From: Mycobacteroides chelonae
GTDB lineage: Bacteria > Actinomycetota > Actinomycetes > Mycobacteriales > Mycobacteriaceae
Length of the DNA: 64,000 bases
Direction: 5' to 3'
Assembly (NCBI RefSeq): GCF_016767715.1
Contig: NZ_CP050145.1
Span: forward strand, 558,001-622,000
The position numbers were made by a program, and so were the translations under genes. Below the pieces are notes generated by a model that saw nothing but the letters and a program-made list of their open reading frames with translations, did no database searches and had not been told where the DNA came from. This document shows, one piece after another, positions 34,606 to 42,710 of the stretch; positions within the stretch are counted from its first letter, which is position 1, and each line of letters starts with the position of its first letter.

Positions 34606-36534
34606 ATGGCTGATTCCCAAGACAACAAACCTGATTCGCCGCCGCCGAGCGGCCCGTGGCGCGAGCCCATCGCTGACGGGCTGGGCGGCGGGGACACCAA
34701 GGGCAATCCGTTCCGCCGGTCCAAGAACCCGAACAACCAGGAATTCGTGCCGCCCAGCGCCGATTACTTTCCGCAACCGACGCTCAAGCCGCCGCCTCCG
34801 CTGCCGAAGACTCCCAAACTCTCACGGCGCCAACGGAACCATCAGCGTCCGATGAATCCGATATGGGAACCGGATCCGCTGAGCGCGTACGGCATGCCGC
34901 AGTACCAGAACCCGGCGCCTCAAGCTCCGCCTCAACAGGGGGCGCCGCAGCCTCCGCCACAGGGATACGGTGCGCCGGCCCAGCAGCCCCCGCAGAACTA
35001 CTACGGGCCGCCGCCACAGAACTATTACGCACCCCCGGCGCCTTCCGCCCCACCGCCGGGGCCGCCGGCTCCGGCGGAACCCGCCACGCCCACTGCGCCC
35101 CCTCCTAACCCGGAGTGGGCAAGTCAGCTGCCGGCTTGGCCCACCTCTGCGGTGGTGCCGGAGTCTTCGGCCGGAGCGCCTCCTGCCGAACAGTCTCAGG
35201 TCCGCAGTGAGGAAGAGGCGCCCAGGGACGAAGCACCTGATGTCGAGGTGCCCGCCGAGGCGCCCCCGCCCTCGCCCGGTGCGCCGGCACCCGCGCCACA
35301 GATCAGGCCCGATGATGCGTCCTCGATGATTCCGGAGGGCAAGACACCGTGGGGTGGGCAAGTGCCCCAAACACCGCCCGCACCAACGCCACCCGCGCCG
35401 TCGTGGGCACCGGCCCCACCTCTGCCTCCAGCCCCGGTGGCCCCTCCGGCGGCATATCCTCGAGCGGACTGGAACGTGCCGGCCGCGCCACAGCGGGCCC
35501 CCTTTGTTCCCGGTCAGACGCCGTTCACGGCTGCCCGCCCCGAAGCGCCTGTGTACCGGCCGGCGCCGCAGCCCCCGCAACCATCACGACCACAGGGGCC
35601 CAGCCACGACCAGCTTGGTCTCATCAGGTCGGTCAAGCCGCTGCCGAGAAGCGGGTGGCGCAAGGCCGTTCACCGACTCTCGGGTGGCGCGATCAACCCC
35701 GGCGAGTCGTCGGACGAGTCGCATCGCAGCGAGTTGATCGACCGAATCAACCTGCCCGTCCGCGGTGACTACCGAATCGCCGTGTTGTCCTTGAAGGGCG
35801 GTGTGGGCAAGACCACCACGACGTTCTCGTTGGGTGCCACCTTCGCCTCGCTGCGTGGTGACCGTGTGATCGCCGTCGACGCGAACCCGGACTTCGGGAC
35901 GCTTGCTCAACGTGGCCCGGATGAGACACGTTCCACCGCACGAGACCTGTTGCGCGATCCTGATATTCACCGATACTCCGATGTGCGCAGGCACACGTCG
36001 CAGAGCGCGAGCCGCCTGGAGGTGCTGGCCTCCGAACGCGATCCGGCGGCCTCCGAGCTGTTCTCCGAAGCCGACTATCTGGCGGTGATGCGGATCCTGC
36101 AGCGGTTCTACAACATCATCCTGACCGACTGCGGTACCGGACTCATGCACTCGGCGATGGCCGGTGTGCTCGGTGAGGCCAATGCCATTGTGTTGGTGAC
36201 CTCGCCTGCCATCGACGGTGCGCGCAGTGCCCTTGCGACCCTGGATTGGCTTGATCACCACGGGTATTCGCACCTGGTGCGGCAATCTGTGGTGGCCATC
36301 AGCTCGTCGCGGCCGGGTGCTTCCTCGATCGACCTCGAACAGCTGAGCCGGCATTTCCTCACGCGGGCCAGGGCGGTGCACATCGTTCCGTTCGACAACC
36401 ATCTGTCGGAGGGGTCGGAGATCTCGCTGGATCTTATGGGTAAGAAGACCCGGCTGGCGTTCATGGAACTGGCGGCCTCGGTGGCCGATGGCTTCTACGA
36501 GGGCGGAAACACCCGGCAGACCAGCTGGGGCTAG
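34606..36534 (+). CDS. Second EspI-like proline-rich MinD/ParA-type ATPase
   Basis: 642 residues, close to the usual EspI length. Residues 1-335 are Pro/Gln/Ala-rich with repeated NYYGPP-type units. The conserved block SGWRKAVHRLSGGAINPG follows, then an ATPase domain with Walker A LSLKGGVGKTTTTFSLG near residue 395, VDANPDFGTLAQR, and ILTDCGTGLMHSAMAGVL. The C-terminal 300 residues align well with the larger upstream gene, so the pair arose by tandem duplication, with the N-terminal tails diverging in length and charge. It converges with mrpG, overlapping by 4 bp. Confidence 0.82.
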   Translation: MADSQDNKPDSPPPSGPWREPIADGLGGGDTKGNPFRRSKNPNNQEFVPPSADYFPQPTLKPPPPLPKTPKLSRRQRNHQRPMNPIWEPDPLSAYGMPQYQNPAPQAPPQQGAPQPPPQGYGAPAQQPPQNYYGPPPQNYYAPPAPSAPPPGPPAPAEPATPTAPPPNPEWASQLPAWPTSAVVPESSAGAPPAEQSQVRSEEEAPRDEAPDVEVPAEAPPPSPGAPAPAPQIRPDDASSMIPEGKTPWGGQVPQTPPAPTPPAPSWAPAPPLPPAPVAPPAAYPRADWNVPAAPQRAPFVPGQTPFTAARPEAPVYRPAPQPPQPSRPQGPSHDQLGLIRSVKPLPRSGWRKAVHRLSGGAINPGESSDESHRSELIDRINLPVRGDYRIAVLSLKGGVGKTTTTFSLGATFASLRGDRVIAVDANPDFGTLAQRGPDETRSTARDLLRDPDIHRYSDVRRHTSQSASRLEVLASERDPAASELFSEADYLAVMRILQRFYNIILTDCGTGLMHSAMAGVLGEANAIVLVTSPAIDGARSALATLDWLDHHGYSHLVRQSVVAISSSRPGASSIDLEQLSRHFLTRARAVHIVPFDNHLSEGSEISLDLMGKKTRLAFMELAASVADGFYEGGNTRQTSWG

Positions 36535-36857
36535 CGCTCCAGTTCGTCGGTCGTCATCAGATCGTCGCGAACGCTGCGTTCGTGATAGGCCAGCCGTGCA
36601 ACCCGATGCGCGACGACTGGGGCGGTGATGATGGTGAACAGCCCGGTGAGCACGATCATGCTGACGTCAGCGTGCCCGCGCAGCCGCAGCGCGGCACCCG
36701 CCAGAACCAGCAGCAGTCCCAACACCTGAGGCTTGGAGGCGGCGTGCATGCGGGCCAACGTGTCAGGAAATCGCACCACGCCGATCGCGGCGGTCAGGGC
36801 CAGCGCGGAACCGAGTAACACCAGCGCACCCGAGATCCCGTCGAGAAGAGTGTTCAT
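36531..36857 (-). CDS. mrpG: MrpG, Na+(K+)/H+ antiporter subunit G
   Basis: 108-residue membrane protein with three hydrophobic helices and the subunit G/PhaG signature GVVRFPDTLARMHAASKPQVLGLLL. It is the last gene of the six-gene minus-strand Mrp operon; its start overlaps the mrpF stop by 4 bp. In the complex, the small subunits are required for secondary monovalent cation/proton antiport across the cytoplasmic membrane. Confidence 0.9.
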   Translation of the reverse strand: MNTLLDGISGALVLLGSALALTAAIGVVRFPDTLARMHAASKPQVLGLLLVLAGAALRLRGHADVSMIVLTGLFTIITAPVVAHRVARLAYHERSVRDDLMTTDELER

Positions 36858-37147
36858 CGGGGTTGCCTCCTCTCGTCGCGCGGGTCGATCGCGGTGTCAG
36901 GTACGCGGAACCGTGTCACGCTCACCGAGCCGAGGAAACTGATGAGAGACAGCGCGACCATCCCGTACAGCACAGTGGAATCCAGGCTGTAGGCCGCCCA
37001 TGCGGCAAGCGTGCACATGGTGACGGCCACCAGGGTGTCCACGGCGACAAGCCTGTCGAGCGTGTTGGGGCCGGCGAGCAGCCGGTATGTGGTGATGGTC
37101 GCCGCGGCGATGAGCAGCACGGCCGCGATGTGCCATACGACGTTCAC
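36854..37147 (-). CDS. mrpF: MrpF, antiporter subunit F
   Basis: 97-residue subunit with three transmembrane helices and the family segment LLAGPNTLDRLVAVDTLVA. 4-bp overlaps link it to mrpE upstream and mrpG downstream. No unusual features. Confidence 0.9.
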   Translation of the reverse strand: MNVVWHIAAVLLIAAATITTYRLLAGPNTLDRLVAVDTLVAVTMCTLAAWAAYSLDSTVLYGMVALSLISFLGSVSVTRFRVPDTAIDPRDERRQPR

Positions 37148-37719
37148 AGTCCCTCCCTCATCTCGGACTCGGCGGTCTCATCGTCGGGATGCCAATCGGC
37201 GTCCCGTTCGAAGGCTGCGATGAAAAGTCTTTCCAGTTGCCGCAGTTGGGCGTAGAAAGTCGCCACAGCCTTGGGCGAGCCCACATCCAGCACGTGCACG
37301 TACGCCAGCCGGCGTTCCTGGTCTATTTCCAGGACCACCGATCCCGGGATGATGGTCAGGGTGTTGAGCAGAAGCGCCATCACCAAGTCAGACTTCACCG
37401 AAAGCTGGGCGCGCAGTACGGCACTCAACGGTGGCGCGCCCGGCCTGATCGCCAACCAGGCCACCTGCAGACTGGACAGCACCATGTAATACGCGACCGT
37501 GAAGGCGAGCCGGATCATCGAACCGATATGCAGGCGGCCCTCCACCGGCAGCCGGGGCATCGGTAGCAGCACCGTGATGACCAGTGCCACCAGCAGCCCG
37601 GTAACGGTGTTGGCGACGGAGAAGTTTCCCCACAGCATCGTCCACACCAGCATGAGCCACACCAAAATCCAGATGCGCAAGACAATTTCGCGAGGGCCGT
37701 ACATCGTGAGGCTTTTCAT
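37144..37719 (-). CDS. mrpE: MrpE, antiporter subunit E
   Basis: 191-residue subunit. Two or three N-terminal membrane helices (IWILVWLMLVWTMLWGNFS, TVTGLLVALVITVLLP) are followed by a cytoplasmic domain with the conserved LTIIPGSVVLEIDQERRLAYVHVLD. 4-bp overlaps on both sides indicate coupled translation. Confidence 0.9.
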   Translation of the reverse strand: MKSLTMYGPREIVLRIWILVWLMLVWTMLWGNFSVANTVTGLLVALVITVLLPMPRLPVEGRLHIGSMIRLAFTVAYYMVLSSLQVAWLAIRPGAPPLSAVLRAQLSVKSDLVMALLLNTLTIIPGSVVLEIDQERRLAYVHVLDVGSPKAVATFYAQLRQLERLFIAAFERDADWHPDDETAESEMREGL

Positions 37720-39317
37720 CGAGGCCCACCCCCGAGGACCGCGCTGATGTATACCGCACGGTCACGGACCTCGGCGGCGGCACGATCACTCATGCCGATG
37801 ATCGGACCGGCGAATAGGGTCAGCGCCACCCCGACCGCGATCAAACCCAATGTGGGTGCCAACATGCCGGCCGGCATCCGGCCCACGTCGGCACGGTCGA
37901 CAAACGCGACTTCTTCTCCGTCATCGAGAAGCGCGGACGGTGTCGCCGCGGCGAGATCACCCTCGGGCGCGTCGGCGCGTGGCCGCCAGAACGCCTTGGT
38001 CCACACCCGTGCCACCGCATACAGGGTCAGCAGGCTCGTGATGGTGCCCCCGGCCACCAAGGTCCAGGCCAGCACCGAGCCCTGCAGCGACCCTGCCTCC
38101 AGTAATGCAACCTTGCCGATGAACCCCGAGAACGGCGGTATCCCACCGAGGTTCAAGGCCGGCACCACGAACGCGAAGGCCAGTAGCGGACTGGCGGCCG
38201 CTAGACCACCCAGGCGATTCAGCGAGGACGCCCCTGCCTGGCGCTCAATGAGTCCCACCACGAGGAACAACGTTGTCTGCACGATGATGTGGTGTGCCAC
38301 ATAGTAAATAGCGCCGGACATGCCGAGCTCGTTGGACAGCGCGATGCCGAAGATCATGTACCCGATATGGCTGACCAGGGTAAAGGACAGCAGTCGTTTG
38401 ATGTCACTCTGCGCGATGGCGCCCAGGATGCCGACGATCATGGTCAGCAGCGCGGCCACCAGCAGCACCGTGTTCAGAACTCCACCCGGGAAGAGCAGCG
38501 AATGTGCGCGAATGATGGCGTACACACCTACTTTGGTGAGCAAGCCCGCGAAGACCGCGGTCACGGGTGCGGGCGCGGTGGGGTAGGAGTCGGGTAGCCA
38601 CGTCGACAGCGGGAAGACCGCCGCCTTGATGGCGAAGGCCACCAACAACACCGCGAAGATCGCCATCCGGGTACCCGACGGTATACCGTCTGCGCGGACT
38701 GCGATTTCGGCCATATTCAATGTTCCGGTTGCCGCGTAGACGAACGCGATGCCTAGCAGGAAGACCACCGAGGACATCATCGAGACCATCACGTACGAGA
38801 TGCCCGCCCGCACCCGGTCACCGCTGGCGCCGATGGTCAGGAGCACGAAGCTGGCGGCCAGCAGTACCTCGAAGCCGACGTACAGGTTGAACAGGTCGCC
38901 GGCCAGGAAGGCATTGCAGACACCTGCGGACAGCGCCAGGTACGTGGGCATGAAGATCGACACCGGCTGGCGCTCGTCACCGTCCCGAATACCCTGCGCC
39001 GCCGCGTACAGCACCACCGCGAGCAACACGATGGCCGAGACCACCAGCATCAATGCCGAAAGCCGGTCCACCACAAGGGTTATTCCGAGCGGCCCCAGTT
39101 TCTCCTCGGTAGGCCCCCAGCCCCCGACCGCCAGTGCGAAGGTGCCGTTGCGATCTGCCAGGTAGAGCAGTACCGCGCAGACTCCGAGCACCGTGGTCAA
39201 TGCCGTGACGGTGATCAGCAGTTGCAGTCGTGGGCGACGGCCCGCGATCAGCGTCAACGCTGCCGCGGCGGTCGGCACGAGGACCGGGAGCGGGGTCAGA
39301 ACAGCCATGGCGTTCAT
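37716..39317 (-). CDS. mrpD: MrpD, antiporter subunit D (complex I ND4/ND5-like)
   Basis: 533-residue polytopic protein of the NuoM/NuoN-like proton channel family, with about 14 helices. It contains the conserved AFAIKAAVFPLSTWLPDSYP (lysine and proline of the discontinuous helix) and LLSFTLVSHIGYMIFGIALS. It is expected to carry proton or cation translocation with MrpA. A soluble acidic insertion (ADAPEGDLAAATPSALLDDG) lies near the C-terminus. Confidence 0.9.
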   Translation of the reverse strand: MNAMAVLTPLPVLVPTAAAALTLIAGRRPRLQLLITVTALTTVLGVCAVLLYLADRNGTFALAVGGWGPTEEKLGPLGITLVVDRLSALMLVVSAIVLLAVVLYAAAQGIRDGDERQPVSIFMPTYLALSAGVCNAFLAGDLFNLYVGFEVLLAASFVLLTIGASGDRVRAGISYVMVSMMSSVVFLLGIAFVYAATGTLNMAEIAVRADGIPSGTRMAIFAVLLVAFAIKAAVFPLSTWLPDSYPTAPAPVTAVFAGLLTKVGVYAIIRAHSLLFPGGVLNTVLLVAALLTMIVGILGAIAQSDIKRLLSFTLVSHIGYMIFGIALSNELGMSGAIYYVAHHIIVQTTLFLVVGLIERQAGASSLNRLGGLAAASPLLAFAFVVPALNLGGIPPFSGFIGKVALLEAGSLQGSVLAWTLVAGGTITSLLTLYAVARVWTKAFWRPRADAPEGDLAAATPSALLDDGEEVAFVDRADVGRMPAGMLAPTLGLIAVGVALTLFAGPIIGMSDRAAAEVRDRAVYISAVLGGGPR

Positions 39318-39778
39318 GACTTCTCACCCGCCGGAAGTGCGTCGAGTTCGGAAGGCGAGTCCTCGTCGCCGGATTCGGGCGCCTCGTGGTGTTCTTCCCT
39401 GCCGTCGGTGACGGGTTCAAGTGGTTCCTGGGCGACGCGCGCGTCCTCGGCGTCGTCGTCGACGATGTCATCGGCTTCCAACGTGAACATGCGATAGATC
39501 AGGGCGAGAGTGAATGCGGCAACACCCATGGTGATGACGATCGCGGTGAGGATCATGCCCTGGGCCAACGGATCTGCCATAGAGGTCCGGCCCGCGGACT
39601 CGCGTCCGATGATCGGTGGATTACCGGACGGGCCACCCACGGTGAGGATCAGCAGGTTCACCGCGTTGCCGACGAGAAGCAGACCCAACACCATGCGCGT
39701 CAGGTTGCGTTCGAGCATCAGGTACACGCCGCATGCGGTGAGGGCGCCGATGATGATGAGTAGTCCGAGATTGGTCAT
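39314..39778 (-). CDS. mrpC: MrpC, antiporter subunit C (NuoK-like)
   Basis: 154-residue protein whose first 110 residues are the NuoK-like three-helix unit (LLIIIGALTACGVYLMLERN, LVGNAVNLLIL, GMILTAIVITMGVAAFTLAL). The C-terminal 40 residues are an acidic tail (DDIVDDDAEDARVAQEP) absent from shorter MrpC proteins. Overlaps both neighbours by 4 bp. Confidence 0.9.
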   Translation of the reverse strand: MTNLGLLIIIGALTACGVYLMLERNLTRMVLGLLLVGNAVNLLILTVGGPSGNPPIIGRESAGRTSMADPLAQGMILTAIVITMGVAAFTLALIYRMFTLEADDIVDDDAEDARVAQEPLEPVTDGREEHHEAPESGDEDSPSELDALPAGEKS

Positions 39779-42630
39779 GACGCGCGCACCCCCGCCCGGG
39801 CCCGTGGAGACTCTTCGAGCTCCACATCCAAGCGTGCGCCCAGGCTGCGCAGCACATCGAGTACCAGACCGACGACCACCAGGTACACGCCCAGATCGAA
39901 GAACAGCGCCGTCACGATCTTGACGTGCCCAAATCCAAGCACATCGAATTGGATTGTGGCCGAAGACAACACCGGGGCACCCAGCAAGATCGAAGCGAAT
40001 GCTGTCCCGCCTGAAAATGCCAGCCCGAGCCCGAGGATCTTGCCTGCGTCGAATGGCAGTGTCTCGCCCAGCTCATACCGCCCACCGGCGAGGTAGCGCA
40101 GTACGAGAGCCAGACCGGCCGTGAGGCCACCGGCGAATCCACCGCCCGGAACGTTGTGTCCGGCGAAGAAGAAGTAGAACGACAACACCATGACCAGCGG
40201 GAAGATGAGCCGTGTCGCGACTTCCAGAACCAACGACCGGTGCTTGGGGTCGCGCAGTTCGCTCCCCCGCAACCAGACGCTGGAGGCCACCACCACATCC
40301 GGTTGACCCGCCGCGTCCCCGACCCGGGGAGCTCTCCCGAAACGCCGGTGCCGGAACATCAACGAAGCCACGCCCGTCGCGGCAACCAGCAGTACCGAGA
40401 TCTCGCCGAGGGTGTCCCAGGCACGGATATCCACCAGCAGCACGTTCACCGTGTTGGCGCCGTGCCCGCGCTGATATGCCGCCTCGGGGAGCAGGTCGGC
40501 GATCGGGCGATCACGTCGTGCCGCCATCGCGTACACCCCTAGCGCCGTCACGGTGCATCCGACCGCAATCGCGAGCGCGGCACGGGGTAGCCGGAATCTG
40601 TTGGCCTGCTCCGCATCCGACTCGGCGGGTAGGGCGCGCAACACCAACACGAAAATGACGAGGGTCAGGGTCTCGACGAGGAATTGCGTCAGCGCCAGAT
40701 CTGGCGCCCCGTGGAGTGCGAAGATAACGCCTGTTCCGTAGCCAGTGATGCCGACGAGCAGCACCGCCGCCAGACGGTTGCGCATGACGGTGGCGCCGAT
40801 GGCGGCGGCAAGCATCAGTAACCCGACCACCCCCTGCAGCGGCGAATCCCACAGTTTGAGGTGCGGCTCGTCGCGGGCTCCGAGTGCCAGCACAATGGTC
40901 GGCAGTGTCACCAGGGTCACCAGAATGGTGGCCTGGGTGAACGGGATCGAGCCTCGTTGCGTCAGTGCGGTCAGCCGCTGGGACAGCACATCGGCACCGC
41001 GCAGAACGGCGTCGTAGCCGCGGTCGGCATTGCCCAGCGGGTTGACGGCGAGCCGGGCCTTGCGCAGGCGTCCCCGCGAGAAGAACGCGAAGATACCGAC
41101 TGCGAACGCGATCGCGGTAAGCAGCAGCGGTACGCCGAAGCCCTCCCAGATCGCGATATGCGCGTCGACAGGATTGGCGTAGCTGCCCAGCGCCCAGTTG
41201 AGCCAGTCGGGCAGTATCCCGGCCGCGATGCTTGCCACCGACAGCACGGCGGGTGCCACCAGGAAGGCAGGCGCCGGAGCGTGCATGCCCTGCACGCGGG
41301 CGCTTGGCTCGGGTAAACCCTTGCGTGCGAATGCTCCCCAGATGAATCGCATGCTGTACGTGATGGTGAACATGGATCCGACGACTATCCCCGCCAGCAC
41401 CCAGGGGGCGGACGAACCGAGCACCTGACTGTGCAGCACCGTCGCGAAGGCTAGCTCCTTACCGACAAATCCGAGGGTCAGCGGCACCCCCGCCATGCTC
41501 GCGGCGGCCAGCCCGGCAATCACGAGTAGAGACGGTTCACGTCTTCCGAGCCATGCCAACTTGCGGATATCGCGGGTCCCTACGGTGTGGTCGATGATTC
41601 CCACCACCATGAACAGTGCAGCCTTGAACAGGGCGTGCGCGCACAGCATGACCAGACCGGCCAACAGGATGTCGGGATCACCGGTGCCGGTGAGCACCAC
41701 CAGGAATCCGAGTTGGCTCACCGTGCCGAAGGCCAGGATCAGCTTGAGGTCGTACTCGCGCAGGGCGCGCCAGCCCGCCAGGATCATGGTGGCGATGCCC
41801 AACACCAGCACGATGGGCCGCCACGGTGTCGCCTCGGCGAACCCGGGCGACATACGGGCCACCAGATAGATACCGGCCTTCACCATGGCTGCGGCATGGA
41901 GATAGGCGCTGACCGGGGTTGGTGCGGCCATGGCGCCGGGAAGCCAAAAGTGTAGGGGGACAATGGCGGACTTGCTCAGTGCACCGATCAGTATCAGCAC
42001 CAGACCGACGCTGGCGGCCATACCCGATGGCGGGTCTGCGATGAGGTCGGAGAGCAGGAAGCTTCCGCCGACATGGCCGAGCACGATGATCCCGACCAGC
42101 ATCGCCAGTCCACCAGCAGTGGTCACCAGCAGTGCTTGTACCGCCGCGCGGCGACTCGCGAGTCGTTCTGCGTAGTGACCCACCAAGAGGAAGGACAGCA
42201 CGGTCGTCAGTTCCCAGAAGATGTACAGCAGCAGCAGGTTGTCGCTTATCACCAGACCGAACATGGCCCCGGAGAAGGCCACCAGCTCGGCAGCGAAACT
42301 CGGAAGCCGTGGCTCGGTGTGCCCGTCCCGATGCCGGAAGTAGCTCGCGCAATAGAACAGCACCAGTGACCCGATGCCGAGCACCAGCACGCTCATGATC
42401 GCGGCCAGCGAGTCGAAGCGCAGAGAGATGTCCATCGCCAGCTCGGGCACCCAGGGGATGTCGATACGAGTGTCCGCCCCGGCGGCAGGCCATCTTGCCA
42501 ATACCCAGATCAGCGAACCCAAAGGGGCCAGGGCAAGAGGGTAGAACGCCAGTCGACCAACGCGCGCCACAAGTAGCGGCGCCATCGCGGCGGCAAGTGC
42601 GTGGGCAAGCAGAATGGCAAGCAAAGGCAC
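39775..42630 (-). CDS. mrpA: MrpA-MrpB fusion, antiporter subunits A and B
   Basis: 951 residues from the GTG at 42630. Residues 1-500 are the ND5-like channel with LSKSAIVPLHFWLPGAMAAP and FGTVSQLGFLVVLTG. Residues of about 600-760 are the MrpA-specific extension with LIFALHGAPDLALTQFLVET. The C-terminal ~150 residues are the MrpB domain, with SFYFFFAGHNVPGGGFAGGL. Fusion of B to A accounts for the lack of a separate mrpB gene. First gene of the operon; the 80-bp gap to the AAA gene upstream must contain its promoter, or transcription continues from that gene. Confidence 0.92.
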   Translation of the reverse strand: MPLLAILLAHALAAAMAPLLVARVGRLAFYPLALAPLGSLIWVLARWPAAGADTRIDIPWVPELAMDISLRFDSLAAIMSVLVLGIGSLVLFYCASYFRHRDGHTEPRLPSFAAELVAFSGAMFGLVISDNLLLLYIFWELTTVLSFLLVGHYAERLASRRAAVQALLVTTAGGLAMLVGIIVLGHVGGSFLLSDLIADPPSGMAASVGLVLILIGALSKSAIVPLHFWLPGAMAAPTPVSAYLHAAAMVKAGIYLVARMSPGFAEATPWRPIVLVLGIATMILAGWRALREYDLKLILAFGTVSQLGFLVVLTGTGDPDILLAGLVMLCAHALFKAALFMVVGIIDHTVGTRDIRKLAWLGRREPSLLVIAGLAAASMAGVPLTLGFVGKELAFATVLHSQVLGSSAPWVLAGIVVGSMFTITYSMRFIWGAFARKGLPEPSARVQGMHAPAPAFLVAPAVLSVASIAAGILPDWLNWALGSYANPVDAHIAIWEGFGVPLLLTAIAFAVGIFAFFSRGRLRKARLAVNPLGNADRGYDAVLRGADVLSQRLTALTQRGSIPFTQATILVTLVTLPTIVLALGARDEPHLKLWDSPLQGVVGLLMLAAAIGATVMRNRLAAVLLVGITGYGTGVIFALHGAPDLALTQFLVETLTLVIFVLVLRALPAESDAEQANRFRLPRAALAIAVGCTVTALGVYAMAARRDRPIADLLPEAAYQRGHGANTVNVLLVDIRAWDTLGEISVLLVAATGVASLMFRHRRFGRAPRVGDAAGQPDVVVASSVWLRGSELRDPKHRSLVLEVATRLIFPLVMVLSFYFFFAGHNVPGGGFAGGLTAGLALVLRYLAGGRYELGETLPFDAGKILGLGLAFSGGTAFASILLGAPVLSSATIQFDVLGFGHVKIVTALFFDLGVYLVVVGLVLDVLRSLGARLDVELEESPRARAGVRAS

Positions 42631-42710
42631 TCCCGTCTATCGGTTGTTGGGCGGGGTGTCGTGCTGCCTAGTTTACGGGGCGCTCGTCGATTGGCGCGAC
42701 GCAACCCTTT

